From Hyphococcus luteus (GTDB lineage Bacteria > Pseudomonadota > Alphaproteobacteria > Caulobacterales > Parvularculaceae), in the NCBI RefSeq assembly GCF_002943565.1, contig NZ_PJCH01000011.1, forward strand, positions 1 through 64,000: DNA of 64,000 bases, written 5' to 3'. The notes beneath the pieces are model-generated. The model saw nothing but the letters and a program-made list of their open reading frames with translations, made no database searches and had not been told where the DNA came from. Positions 50,091 to 59,490 of the stretch are shown one piece after another; within the stretch, counting starts at the first letter, position 1, and each line of letters begins with the position of its first letter. The position numbers and the translations under genes were made by a program.

Positions 50091-52598
50091 GGAATTGGTC
50101 TCCTTTGCGCCGCTCTTCATGTAATCCGGCAGCGCAGATTCAAAAATGTCAGATAAATCAAGCAGGGACAACGCATCCCTGTCGTCCAGCAAGAGGTCCG
50201 GCCCGCCGAAACGGCCAATTTTCGAGGCCTGAACGCCCGCCATCGCCGCCTTGAGGAGAAGCGTGTCGGCGGCGGCCGGCGCGGCGGCCAGAAGATAGCG
50301 GCCCTGATCCTCGCCGAACCAGAAGGCCGCCTTGCGCGCCTTCACCGGCGTCGTGAGATTAAGGCCGCGCCCGGCCGAGAGCGCCATTTCCGCCGCCGCG
50401 ACGAGAAGCCCGCCATCGGCGACGTCGTGACAGGCCGTCACGATCCCTTCATCGATCAGCTTACGGATTAAGTCGCCGGTCTTGCGCTCAAGCTCAAGAT
50501 CGACGGGCGGCGGCGCGCCCTCCTCCAGGCCGAAAAGCTCGCGCAGATAAAGCGACTGACCGAGCCAGCCCCGGGTGACGCCGACGGCGATCAGTTCCTC
50601 GCCCGCTTCCGCGCCGCCGACGCGGACGGCCTTGGTCACGTCTTCGATAACGCCGACGCCGCCAATCGCCGGGGTCGGCGGGATCGCCGCGCCGTTGGTT
50701 TCGTTATAGAGCGAGACATTGCCCGAAACGACCGGATAATTGAGCGCTTCGCAGGCCTCGGCGACGCCTTCGACAGCGCCGACGAACTGCGCCATGACCT
50801 CGGGGCGCTCAGGATTGCCGAAATTGAGACAATTGGTGATCGCAAGCGGCGCGGCGCCGGTCGCGCAGATATTGCGATAGGTTTCGGCGACCGCCTGCTT
50901 GCCGCCCTCATGGGGATCGGCCTTCACATAGCGCGGCGTGACGTCCGTCGTCACGGCCAGGCCCCGATTGGCGCCATGCACGCGGATGAGCGCCGCGTCC
51001 CCGCCCGGCGCGATGACCGTGTCGCCCATGACCGTGTGATCGTATTGCTCCCAGATCCAGCGGCGCGAGCACAGATCCGGCGCCGCCATCAGTTTCGCGA
51101 GCGCCGTCAGCATGGTGTCGCCGCCCGGCGCTTCGGCGAGCGAGAGTTGTTCTTCGCGCTGTTCCACTTCTGCGGTTTCGACGACGCCGCTCGAGGCGAG
51201 ATTGCGCGCGGCTTCCTCGAAGCCGTCGAATTTAACCCCGTCCGGTTTCGACCGGGCGTAGATTTTCGCCTCGCCCGGCGTCAAGGTCATGCCAACCGCC
51301 TCCACAAGTTCCGCGTCCGACAGCCGGTCGGCGATCAGCGTTTCGGCGATGGTGCGCATTTCCTCTTCGGATTTGCCGGGACTTTTGAGCACCGCCTGCG
51401 CCTCGCGATAAGTCAGCGCCGGATCGGGCAGCGGCGCCGGTTTCGGCTGCGGCTCATAAGGCCGGTCGTAATTGGGCGCGTCGTCGGCGAGCGGCGGCAC
51501 CGGCATGTCGGCGACGGTCTCGCCCTGATGCTTGATGACCAGCCGGCCCGTGTCGGTGGTGACGCCAATCACCGCGAAATCGACGCCCCATTTCTCGAAA
51601 ATCGCGCGCGCCGCGTCTTCCCGCCCCGGCTTCAGGACCATGAGCATGCGCTCCTGGCTTTCCGAGAGCATCATTTCATAAGCGGTCATGTTTTCTTCGC
51701 GCTGTGGCACGTGATCGAGATCGAGCTCGAAGCCGCCGCCGCCCTTGGCCGCCATTTCAACAGACGACGAGGTTAGGCCCGCCGCACCCATATCCTGAAT
51801 GGCGACAATGGCGTCGGAGGCCATCAGTTCAAGACAGGCTTCGAGCAGCAATTTTTCCGTGAACGGATCGCCGACCTGCACCGTGGGGCGCTTTTCCTCC
51901 GACGCGTCGTCGAACTCCGCCGAGGCCATGGTGGCGCCGTGAATGCCGTCGCGGCCCGTCTTCGAGCCCACATAAACGACTGGATTGCCGGCGCCGCGGG
52001 CGGCGGAATAAAAGATCCTGGCCTTCTCGGCGATCCCCACGGTCATGGCGTTGACGAGAATATTGCCGTTATAGCCGGGGTGGAAATTCGTCTCGCCGCC
52101 GACCGTCGGCACGCCCATGCAATTGCCATAGCCGCCGATGCCGGCGACGACGCCGCCGACAAGATGGCGGGTTTTCGGGTGGGACCAGTCGCCAAAACGG
52201 AGCGCGTTCAGGTTGGCCACCGGCCGCGCGCCCATGGTGAAGACGTCGCGCATGATGCCGCCGACGCCGGTCGCCGCGCCCTGATAAGGCTCGATGAAGC
52301 TCGGGTGGTTGTGGCTTTCCATTTTGAAGACGGCGACCAGGGGAACGCCGTCATTGTCATTGCCGATGTCGATGACCCCGGCGTTCTCGCCCGGCCCCTG
52401 CACCACCCAGGGCGCCGATGTGGGGAGTTTCTTCAGATGCCGCCGCGAGGATTTATACGAGCAGTGCTCGGACCACATGACCGAAAACACCCCGAGCTCC
52501 ACGAGATTGGGCTCGCGGCCCATATGCGCCTTGATGCGCTCATATTCGTCCGCGTTAAGGCCGTGTTCGGCGACGATTTCAGGGGTGATGGCGGTCAT
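49857..52598 (-). CDS. purL: Phosphoribosylformylglycinamidine synthase PurL, continuous with BolA
   Basis: One open frame of 913 residues. Residues 1-836 are the PurL subunit of the PurLQS complex, which turns FGAR into [33 protein letters not shown] (93-100), [37 protein letters not shown] and [12 protein letters not shown] are all present. A typical small PurL is about 740 residues; the excess is an insert of about 95 residues (396-490) between the two halves. The last 77 residues are a BolA domain with its own start and ribosome binding site still visible, so the purL stop seems to have been lost. Confidence 0.93.
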   Translation of the reverse strand: MTAITPEIVAEHGLNADEYERIKAHMGREPNLVELGVFSVMWSEHCSYKSSRRHLKKLPTSAPWVVQGPGENAGVIDIGNDNDGVPLVAVFKMESHNHPSFIEPYQGAATGVGGIMRDVFTMGARPVANLNALRFGDWSHPKTRHLVGGVVAGIGGYGNCMGVPTVGGETNFHPGYNGNILVNAMTVGIAEKARIFYSAARGAGNPVVYVGSKTGRDGIHGATMASAEFDDASEEKRPTVQVGDPFTEKLLLEACLELMASDAIVAIQDMGAAGLTSSSVEMAAKGGGGFELDLDHVPQREENMTAYEMMLSESQERMLMVLKPGREDAARAIFEKWGVDFAVIGVTTDTGRLVIKHQGETVADMPVPPLADDAPNYDRPYEPQPKPAPLPDPALTYREAQAVLKSPGKSEEEMRTIAETLIADRLSDAELVEAVGMTLTPGEAKIYARSKPDGVKFDGFEEAARNLASSGVVETAEVEQREEQLSLAEAPGGDTMLTALAKLMAAPDLCSRRWIWEQYDHTVMGDTVIAPGGDAALIRVHGANRGLAVTTDVTPRYVKADPHEGGKQAVAETYRNICATGAAPLAITNCLNFGNPERPEVMAQFVGAVEGVAEACEALNYPVVSGNVSLYNETNGAAIPPTPAIGGVGVIEDVTKAVRVGGAEAGEELIAVGVTRGWLGQSLYLRELFGLEEGAPPPVDLELERKTGDLIRKLIDEGIVTACHDVADGGLLVAAAEMALSAGRGLNLTTPVKARKAAFWFGEDQGRYLLAAAPAAADTLLLKAAMAGVQASKIGRFGGPDLLLDDRDALSLLDLSDIFESALPDYMKSGAKETNSMAMAGEDIKKLILEALPDAEIELEDLAGDNDHWRARIVSSAFNGKSRVQQHQLVYRALKGRMGGELHALALETEAKE
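50100..50106 (-). promoter_or_regulatory. Internal ribosome binding site for BolA
   Basis: AAAGGAG on the minus strand, nine bases before the ATG at 50090, lies inside the open purL frame. It argues that BolA can be made separately from the PurL-BolA fusion. Confidence 0.6.
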
Positions 52599-52660
52599 GA
52601 TCGGTCCAGCTGGCTAAACGCCGCTTCCATAGGCCGGTTGGGCGTTTCGCGCAAATGCCC

Positions 52661-53254
52661 TCATGACCGGTCGAGGCTGGCCATACACTCGTTTTCCGGC
52701 GCGCCGGGCGGACACAGGATCATCTCCCGCTCAATCGTCCTTGGCGGGGTCAAAAGCCCGAAGGCGACGATAATTGCGATCATCAGCCCGACGCCGCAAG
52801 CGAGCCCTTTATAGAATTCTTTCCGGGCGCCGAAATGCGCCGTCACAGCGTCCATAAGAGACGGCCGCGCGATCTTGGACGCAGCCATTTGCGCTGGCGC
52901 CGCCTCAAGTTGATACCCGAATTTCGGAATTGTCCGAATGACGCGATAGGGCCGCTGCTCGTCACCCAATATCCGCCTCAGTTTCGAAACCGCCTGGGTC
53001 AGCGCCTCGTCGGACCCTTCGTCTCCCCAGACATCATCGAGCAGCACCCCGCGGGCGACGGGACCGTCCGCCTCGGCCAGCCGCATGAGCAAATCGCCAA
53101 GACGCGGCTCCAAAACCTGCGTCGCCCCGCCGGCCTCTAAGCGGCGAGCCCCCGGATAATAGATTGCGCCCTCAATACGCATTGCGTTTTCATTGAAGGA
53201 CGGCGTCGCTTCTTTGGCGGCTTCCGGGGCGGTCGACAGATCGGCGACAGACAT
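52661..53254 (-). CDS. Membrane-anchored winged-helix regulator (CadC/ToxR type)
   Basis: 197 residues from MSVADLS (the longer frame overlaps the divergent gene and is not needed). An OmpR-type winged helix occupies residues about 25-120 (LEPRLGDLLMRLAEADG, DDVWGDEGSDEALTQAVSKLRRILGD, VIRTIPKFGYQLE). One membrane helix follows (about 157-176) and a very short periplasmic end holds two cysteines (CPPGAPENEC). ToxR-like proteins of this type bind DNA from the membrane. It is divergent from the serine hydrolase at 53338 (84 bases), its likely target, and lies downstream of purL. Confidence 0.85.
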   Translation of the reverse strand: MSVADLSTAPEAAKEATPSFNENAMRIEGAIYYPGARRLEAGGATQVLEPRLGDLLMRLAEADGPVARGVLLDDVWGDEGSDEALTQAVSKLRRILGDEQRPYRVIRTIPKFGYQLEAAPAQMAASKIARPSLMDAVTAHFGARKEFYKGLACGVGLMIAIIVAFGLLTPPRTIEREMILCPPGAPENECMASLDRS

Positions 53255-53337
53255 CAATATCTCGAAATGTTTCCTCAGGACTTCCGGGCGCGGTTCCGGC
53301 GAGGATGCGACGGAATCACCCCGGAAAGGATAAGCCA

Positions 53338-54453
53338 ATGAAAACAACAAACCAACCCGCCGGTTGGCGGCGTATCGTGCGAGCAGGCCGCCTCGCCGCG
53401 CTGTGCCTCGCCCTGGCCCCGGCCGCCGCCTGGGCTTTTGAGAATGCAGCCCCGGCTGCGGCGGCGGACGACAAAGCAGAGCGCATCGAGGCTGCAATAA
53501 GGAGAGTGGAGAAGATGGGCTTCAAAGGCGTCATCGCCATCGCCTATGACGGCGCAGCGCCAATATATGCTGGTTTCGGCAATGGCGCGGCTGCCGGAAA
53601 ACCCGACGAGAACACCCTCCTCGATTGCGGCTCCATCACAAAGACATTCACGGCCGCGGCCGCCCTGAAACTGGTCGATGCGGGCAAGCTGCAGACATCA
53701 GACCGGCTGGAGAAATTCTTTCCGGACGTCCCGGCGGACAAGGCCCAGATTACCGTCCATCAACTGCTCACCCATTCCGCAGGCTTCCCAGGCGCGGTCA
53801 GCGGCGATCTTGAATATCTGCCAAAAGACGAATTTCTGAAACGGGCTATGGCGGCGCCCCTGCTTTTCGAACCGGGCTCGGCCTATGAATATTCAAATGT
53901 GGGCTATTCGCTGGTTGCGGCCATTATCGAAAAGCTGAGCGGCAAAAACTACGAGACTCATCTTCGCGAAGATCTGCTTGGCGGGATCGATGCGCCCGGC
54001 ATCGGTTACGAGGCCGCTTTCGACCCGGCGCGCTCCATGCTGACGGCCGACGGTGAAACCATCGACAAAGCCAGTTGGGGCGGCCGCTCTCATTGGGCGT
54101 TGATTGGCAATGGCGGGTTGCTCGTCACAGCGAAGGACATGATTGCATTCCGCCGCGCCTTCGCCGCGGGAAAGCTCGTTTCCAACGCCGCCGTCAATCT
54201 GGCCCAGACGCCCATGGTGCGCGAAGGCGAAGGCGCGCCGAGTCACTACGGTTACGGCATGGTGATCGAAAACCGTCCGCAGCTCGGCCGTGTCTATTGG
54301 CACAATGGCGGCAATCCGCATTTCATATCGAACTGGTCGGATTTCGTAGACCACGGCGTGACCATTTTCGCCTCTTCCAATGGGACGGAGGTGGATGGAG
54401 ACATGGCGGTTGACGCCATCGCCGCGGAGTTGATCCTGCCTGTCCAAGAGTAG
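53338..54453 (+). CDS. Serine hydrolase, beta-lactamase class C family
   Basis: 371 residues from MKTTNQP (GGAAAGGATAA just upstream), with a signal peptide ending near residue 33 (AWAFE). The S-x-x-K motif is SITK (LDCGSITKTF), the Y-x-N motif is YSN (YEYSNVGYS), and HNGG replaces KTG. HQLLTHSAGFPG is typical of class C esterase-like proteins. It should be periplasmic. It is divergent from the membrane-bound winged-helix regulator. A GC hairpin (54451-54470) includes its stop codon but has no T-run. Confidence 0.9.
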   Translation: MKTTNQPAGWRRIVRAGRLAALCLALAPAAAWAFENAAPAAAADDKAERIEAAIRRVEKMGFKGVIAIAYDGAAPIYAGFGNGAAAGKPDENTLLDCGSITKTFTAAAALKLVDAGKLQTSDRLEKFFPDVPADKAQITVHQLLTHSAGFPGAVSGDLEYLPKDEFLKRAMAAPLLFEPGSAYEYSNVGYSLVAAIIEKLSGKNYETHLREDLLGGIDAPGIGYEAAFDPARSMLTADGETIDKASWGGRSHWALIGNGGLLVTAKDMIAFRRAFAAGKLVSNAAVNLAQTPMVREGEGAPSHYGYGMVIENRPQLGRVYWHNGGNPHFISNWSDFVDHGVTIFASSNGTEVDGDMAVDAIAAELILPVQE

Positions 54454-54488
54454 GCGGCTATCGCCGCCTACTGCAGCAAGCCGGCGCC

Positions 54489-57158
54489 TCAGGCGGCGCC
54501 GCGCGCCGCGTCGTCTTTTATATGCTGGGAGATTTTCTTGCTGAGAATTTTCGGCGTCACCGGCTTCGACATGTAATCGTCCATGCCGGATTCCATGCAC
54601 TGGTCCATATCGCCTTTCACAGCGTGAGCGGTGACGCCGATGATTGGCGTGCGCTGGCTGCTTTCGGTTTCGAGCGCGCGGATCGCCGCCGTCGCCTCAT
54701 AACCGTTCATTTCCGGCATGGAGACATCCATGAGGATGACTTTGGGCTTGAAGCGCTGGAAACCCTCAACCGCCTCCCGGCCATTCGCCGCCATTTCAAA
54801 ACTGAAGCCTTCGGACTTGAGGATGTGTGAGATGACAAGCCGGTTGACCTCATTGTCTTCAGCGACAAGGACGTCGATCTCGTCTGCCGGCGCCGGCGGC
54901 GCGGCGCAGTCCGTTTCTTCCGGCGGCGCCGGCGAAACAGGCTCGTCTCCAGCAGCTGTCGGTTTTGCGGGCGTGTACGGCGCTTTATGCACGACTTCGG
55001 CGATGGTTCTGAGGAGCGCGCCGGAACGGGCGGGTTTCGTCAGATGCGCATCGATTCCAAGCGCGGCGAAGCGTTCGCCGGCGTCCGCCTGATCGACGGA
55101 GGTCAAAAGGATGACCGGGGTGGCGGCGATTGCGGTTTCCGCACGGATGCGCTGCACAGTCTGGGCGCCGTTCATGCCGGGCATGTGATAATCCATGATG
55201 ACGACGTCATAAGGATCGCCGGCGGCCCCGGCCTGGGCGAGCAATCTCAGCGCGGCGGCGCCGCTGTCGCAGGCGACGCAGGGAAATCCCCAGGCCGCAG
55301 CCTGTTCTTCGAGAATGCGCCGGTTCACTTCATTATCGTCGACGATCAGGATCTTGGCGTCCACGGCCTCCGGCGCGCTGTCGCCGTCTTCAAGAGGCTG
55401 TTCGTTTACCGGCAAGGCCACTGTAAACCAGAAAACGGAGCCGAGGCCGGGCGTCGAGTCGACGCCGATATCGCCGCCCATCAGCTCTACAAGCGCCTTG
55501 GCGATGGCGAGCCCCAGCCCCGTGCCCTCATAGGTGCGTGTCGACGAAACGTCCGCCTGGTTGAACTTCTCGAAAATCTCCGTGCGTTTGTTTTCCGGAA
55601 TGCCGATGCCGGTGTCCTTGACGCTGAATTTCAACGCGACTCTTTCTTCGCAGGGCTCGGAAACCGGCGAAACATCCACCAGCACATAGCCCTTATCCGT
55701 GAATTTCACCGCATTGCCGGCGAGATTGATCAGGATCTGGCGCAAACGCCCAGCGTCGCCGCGAAAAGCCGGCGGCAGGCTCGGATCGATGCGCACGGCG
55801 ATTTCAACATCCTTTTCCTGCGCGCGGGCCGCGATCAGGGTTGAAACGTCCTCAACGATGTCGGCGAGACGGAAAGGCGCCGAATGGAGCGAGGCCATCC
55901 CGGCGTCAAGCTTGGAGAAGTCGAGAATGTCGTTGATGATGGTGAGGAGCGCGTCGCTTGACTTCACGATGACGTCGACAAACGTCTTCTGTGTTTCGGT
56001 AAGCTTGGTGTTGTTCAATAGATCGGCCATGCCCATGACGCCGTTCATCGGCGTGCGGATTTCATGGCTCATATTAGCGAGAAATTGTGTTTTGGCGCGT
56101 TCGGCGGCTTCCGCGGCGTTCAACGCAGAAGCAAGCTCGCTTGTGTGTTTTTCAACGCGGCCAATGAGATTCGTAAAGCTGTTGTAGAGAATGCCGATCT
56201 CGTCCTGGCGGGCCGCGAGATCGTCATCGCGTTCGGATGTCTCGGCGCTCGCCGAGGAGATGATCTGCGTCAGGCGCTGCACGGGCCTCACCGCAATGCG
56301 CGTCAGAACCGCGCTTACAATGCCGATGAACAAGAGAACCATCGCCGCCAGCCATGCGAAGGCGGAAAGCAGGGTGCGCTCACCGATGGCCGTGATTTCC
56401 CGGGGCGTCTTGGCTGTCAGCATGGCGACGGGCGCGCCGTCGGCGCCGATGATCGGTTCGGCGATGGTGATGAAGCCGTCAGTTCGCGTTACGGATTTTT
56501 CAGCGTGCGCCGCCGCCGGGTTTGCGTCGTCCAAGGACGCGATGTCGATCGTCACCCGGGTCTGACGGCTCAATGCATCGAGAAAAGCCGCATCGAGGAT
56601 GCGGCCAGTCAGAAGGTGCCCAACATAAGCGCCGCCGCCGTCGGTTCGGGTGACGGGCGCATAGGCGACGAGCATCGGACCTGCCGATGTTTGGAGGATC
56701 GTCTGATTGACGGCATCCGGAGAAAGTTCAGCGCGCAAGCCTTTCCAGCCGCCGAAGCGGGAGGGCGCATAAGCGTCAATGCCGACTTCCGTCTCCATGC
56801 CTTCGTCGATGGCGACGCCGTCGATCAGCGATCCATCGGCGCTCATATATAGATAAATGTTAAGGCTCAGTTCTTCGAGCAGCGACAGCGGCAGCTCATC
56901 CTCAATAAAGTCCGGATTGGCGCCGCGAACATAGTCATAGGCGTCGTCCCAGACGCCGTAATCCCTGCGATAGGCTTCAAGCTGCTGCAATTCGCGAGTG
57001 ATGACGTTCTGCGCGCGCTCGAAATTGTCGGAGGCTTTTTCGAATTCGAACGCAGCAAATTTCGGCGCGACCGACGCATGCAACGCCGCCCATAGAAGCG
57101 CGCAGAGGGCGATAAACGCCGCTCCCAGCGCAAGCGAAACCTTTTGCGTTATCCGCAT
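54489..57158 (-). CDS. CHASE4 hybrid histidine kinase with two receivers
   Basis: 889 residues from MRITQKV (GGGGGAGAGG just upstream). Order: TM1 (about 8-28), a periplasmic CHASE4-like sensor (about 40-250, with YGVWDDAYDYV), TM2 (about 265-287), HAMP, and HisKA with the phospho-His at about 365 in FLANMSHEIRTPMNG. HATPase_c follows (about 475-590, DTGIGIPENK, GTGLGLAI), then two receiver domains with Asp in VIMDYHMPG and VILMDVSMPE. There is no Hpt domain, so the phosphorelay needs a separate one. It is a likely sensor of an external signal. The gene is followed by the converging serine hydrolase; no cognate regulator is adjacent. Confidence 0.94.
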   Translation of the reverse strand: MRITQKVSLALGAAFIALCALLWAALHASVAPKFAAFEFEKASDNFERAQNVITRELQQLEAYRRDYGVWDDAYDYVRGANPDFIEDELPLSLLEELSLNIYLYMSADGSLIDGVAIDEGMETEVGIDAYAPSRFGGWKGLRAELSPDAVNQTILQTSAGPMLVAYAPVTRTDGGGAYVGHLLTGRILDAAFLDALSRQTRVTIDIASLDDANPAAAHAEKSVTRTDGFITIAEPIIGADGAPVAMLTAKTPREITAIGERTLLSAFAWLAAMVLLFIGIVSAVLTRIAVRPVQRLTQIISSASAETSERDDDLAARQDEIGILYNSFTNLIGRVEKHTSELASALNAAEAAERAKTQFLANMSHEIRTPMNGVMGMADLLNNTKLTETQKTFVDVIVKSSDALLTIINDILDFSKLDAGMASLHSAPFRLADIVEDVSTLIAARAQEKDVEIAVRIDPSLPPAFRGDAGRLRQILINLAGNAVKFTDKGYVLVDVSPVSEPCEERVALKFSVKDTGIGIPENKRTEIFEKFNQADVSSTRTYEGTGLGLAIAKALVELMGGDIGVDSTPGLGSVFWFTVALPVNEQPLEDGDSAPEAVDAKILIVDDNEVNRRILEEQAAAWGFPCVACDSGAAALRLLAQAGAAGDPYDVVIMDYHMPGMNGAQTVQRIRAETAIAATPVILLTSVDQADAGERFAALGIDAHLTKPARSGALLRTIAEVVHKAPYTPAKPTAAGDEPVSPAPPEETDCAAPPAPADEIDVLVAEDNEVNRLVISHILKSEGFSFEMAANGREAVEGFQRFKPKVILMDVSMPEMNGYEATAAIRALETESSQRTPIIGVTAHAVKGDMDQCMESGMDDYMSKPVTPKILSKKISQHIKDDAARGAA

Positions 57159-57331
57159 CCTCTCCCCCGAGTTCGGGATGCATAAATCTAGGCGGTAAAA
57201 ATTAACCGGGCCTGAAGACTTAAATTCCAGGTCCGGCCGCCAGGCTTCATGCATCTCTGTCGCTAAAAAGCATGAAGAATCTTTTCAAATTGCAGACAAT
57301 AATGCTGCAATTTTAACGATTGCGGGCGGAA

Positions 57332-58267
57332 TCAGAGCGTTTCGCGGCGGCGATAGAGATAGCCCTCGGAAAGGCCGAGACGCCGGCAACTGACCGCCGC
57401 CGGCCCGGACCGGAGGATAAGCCTGTCAGCGCGCCGGCCCATACGCCTGACGATCCGCCCTTCAAAGGGCCTGAGGCCGTAAGCGGGCCCGAGTCCTAAA
57501 ACCTCGCGCGCCGGCGCCGGCGTGATATCGACCGCGGCGCGCACCAGAGAGTGCTGGGCGAGTTGCGCCGGCTGCGGGAAAGCCTCCGCCCGCTTCATGA
57601 TTTTCAGGAATTCGAAAACGATGTCGGACGCCTCAAGCTGCGGCGTCATGCGCGCAAACAGCGCCTTCTGTTCGGCGAGCGAGCGCGGCGCGCCCGCCGC
57701 CCCGTAAAGCGCCGCCGCAGCCTGGCCCTCGGCGTAATACCGGTCGCGCTCCGCGTCGCTCAAAGGCGCAGCGTAAGCGCTGTAAGCCTCGAGAAATCCG
57801 TAAGCCGCCGTCGCTTGCACCCAAGTGAGAAGCTCGGGATCGTCCGCCCGGAAAGGTACGCCCGCCGGCGTCGTCCCGGCGATCCGCGCATGCATGGCGT
57901 TAACGCGCGCGATCATCTGCGCCGCCGCGCTGCGCGCGCCATAGACCGTCACCATGGCGGCGAGGCCGGTGCGCTTCAGCCGCCCCACAGGATCGGCGCA
58001 AAAGCTCGTATTCTCCCACACGCCGGTGCGCACCCGCGGCTCGGCGAGCTCCAGAATGACCGCCGCCACGCCGCCGATGAACAGCGTCACGGGATTTTTG
58101 AAGATCCGCCAGGAGACCGAATCCGGGCCCGACAGCGCGGGCTCGCCCGGCGGGCCGGCGAAGTCTATGCGCGCCAGCGCCTTGTCCCCGAGATAGCTTT
58201 GCGCCGCCCGGTCCAGATGGTCCTCAACGCTTCGGCGCAGGGTCGACTTCAACGCTGTGACTGACAT
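57332..58267 (-). CDS. MpaB/rubber-oxygenase-like protein (DUF2236)
   Basis: 311 residues. Family landmarks include DSVSWRIFKNPVTLFIGG, an ILELAEPRV segment, VYGARSAAAQMIARVNAMHARI and DDPELLTWVQATAAYGFLEAY. DUF2236 proteins include latex-clearing (Lcp) heme oxygenases and fungal MpaB; the His/Arg positions seen here fit the family, but heme binding is not proven. It is cytoplasmic with no signal peptide. It stands alone between the hybrid kinase and arsM. The substrate is unknown. Confidence 0.87.
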   Translation of the reverse strand: MSVTALKSTLRRSVEDHLDRAAQSYLGDKALARIDFAGPPGEPALSGPDSVSWRIFKNPVTLFIGGVAAVILELAEPRVRTGVWENTSFCADPVGRLKRTGLAAMVTVYGARSAAAQMIARVNAMHARIAGTTPAGVPFRADDPELLTWVQATAAYGFLEAYSAYAAPLSDAERDRYYAEGQAAAALYGAAGAPRSLAEQKALFARMTPQLEASDIVFEFLKIMKRAEAFPQPAQLAQHSLVRAAVDITPAPAREVLGLGPAYGLRPFEGRIVRRMGRRADRLILRSGPAAVSCRRLGLSEGYLYRRRETL

Positions 58268-58440
58268 AGGCGTCCTAGCTTAGCTCCGTCCCCTATCTTA
58301 CCCGGAAACATAGCAGGAATAAGACGCTTCACGGGCGTGACTGCGGCGGTTCACATTTGCGCGGGGACCGCGCTTTCCCGCTTGGCGCCGCGCCCGATTT
58401 GCGCAAGCTCTGGGTCCTGGCGGCGCAGGAAGGCGGGCAG

Positions 58441-59490
58441 ATGACTATTCAGGATAATGTGAAAGACTATTACGGCAAGGTCCTGGCGGGCTCCGAAGAC
58501 CTTCAAACCGACGCCTGCTGCACGATCGCCGACACGCCCGGCTATCTCAAAGACGCTCTCGCCAACATCCATCCGGAAGTAAAGGCCCGGTATTACGGCT
58601 GCGGCCTGATCGCCCCCCTCGCCTTGCGCGGCGCGCGCATTCTCGACCTCGGCTCGGGGTCGGGCCAAGACGCCTACGCCCTCGCCCAGCTTGCAGGGCC
58701 AAAGGGCGAGGTCATCGGCGTCGATATGACGCCGGAACAGCTCGCCGTCGCCCGGGCGCATGAAGACTGGCACGCGGAGACATTCGGTTACCGCAATGTG
58801 CGGTTTCTCGAAGGCGACATTGAGCGCCTCAATGCGCTCGAGCTCGACCCCGGATCTTTCGACGTCATTGTGTCGAACTGCGTCATCAATCTCGTTGAAG
58901 ACAAGTCAGCCGTCTTCCGCGCCGCTTACGATCTCTTGAAACCCGGCGGCGAGTTCTATTTCTCCGACGTTTATGCGGACCGGCGCCTTGACGAAGACTT
59001 GCGCCATGACCCGGCGGCTCAGGGCGAGTGTCTCGGCGGGGCTTTATACTGGAATGATTTCCTCACGCTCGCGAAGCGCGCCGGTTTTGCCGATCCGCGC
59101 CTTGTGACGGACCGGCCGCTCGCCATCAACAATGCCGCCTTGAAAGCCAAGCTCGAGCCGGCGCAGTTCCATTCCGCCACATACCGCCTGTTCAAGATCG
59201 ACGGGCTTGAGCCCGCGTGCGAGGATTACGGCCAGGCGGTAGTTTATCGCGGCGGCGCGCCGCACAGCGAGACGCAATTCGTTCTCGACAATCACCATGT
59301 CATCGACAAAGGCCGCGCTTTTCCCGTCTGCGGCAACACATTCCGTATGCTGAGTGAATCGCGTTTTGCGCCTTATTTCGAGTTCATCGGCGACTGGTCG
59401 ACCCATTACGGAATTTTCCCGGGATGCGGGACGTCCTCGCCTTTCGGGCAAACGGAGCCGGAAATCGCGACCAGCGGCGGATGCTGCTAG
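58441..59490 (+). CDS. arsM: Arsenite S-adenosylmethionine methyltransferase
   Basis: 349 residues from MTIQDNV. The SAM-binding motif is ILDLGSGSGQDAY. Four cysteines (Cys26 or 27, Cys54, Cys147, Cys197) have spacings of about 28, 93 and 50, close to the four conserved cysteines of known ArsM enzymes. The end GGCC could also bind As(III). It methylates arsenite to volatile methylarsines. The usual ars genes (arsR, arsB, arsC) are not adjacent, so regulation is unclear. GGAAGGCGG precedes the ATG. Its stop overlaps the converging LysM gene by four bases. Confidence 0.9.
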   Translation: MTIQDNVKDYYGKVLAGSEDLQTDACCTIADTPGYLKDALANIHPEVKARYYGCGLIAPLALRGARILDLGSGSGQDAYALAQLAGPKGEVIGVDMTPEQLAVARAHEDWHAETFGYRNVRFLEGDIERLNALELDPGSFDVIVSNCVINLVEDKSAVFRAAYDLLKPGGEFYFSDVYADRRLDEDLRHDPAAQGECLGGALYWNDFLTLAKRAGFADPRLVTDRPLAINNAALKAKLEPAQFHSATYRLFKIDGLEPACEDYGQAVVYRGGAPHSETQFVLDNHHVIDKGRAFPVCGNTFRMLSESRFAPYFEFIGDWSTHYGIFPGCGTSSPFGQTEPEIATSGGCC

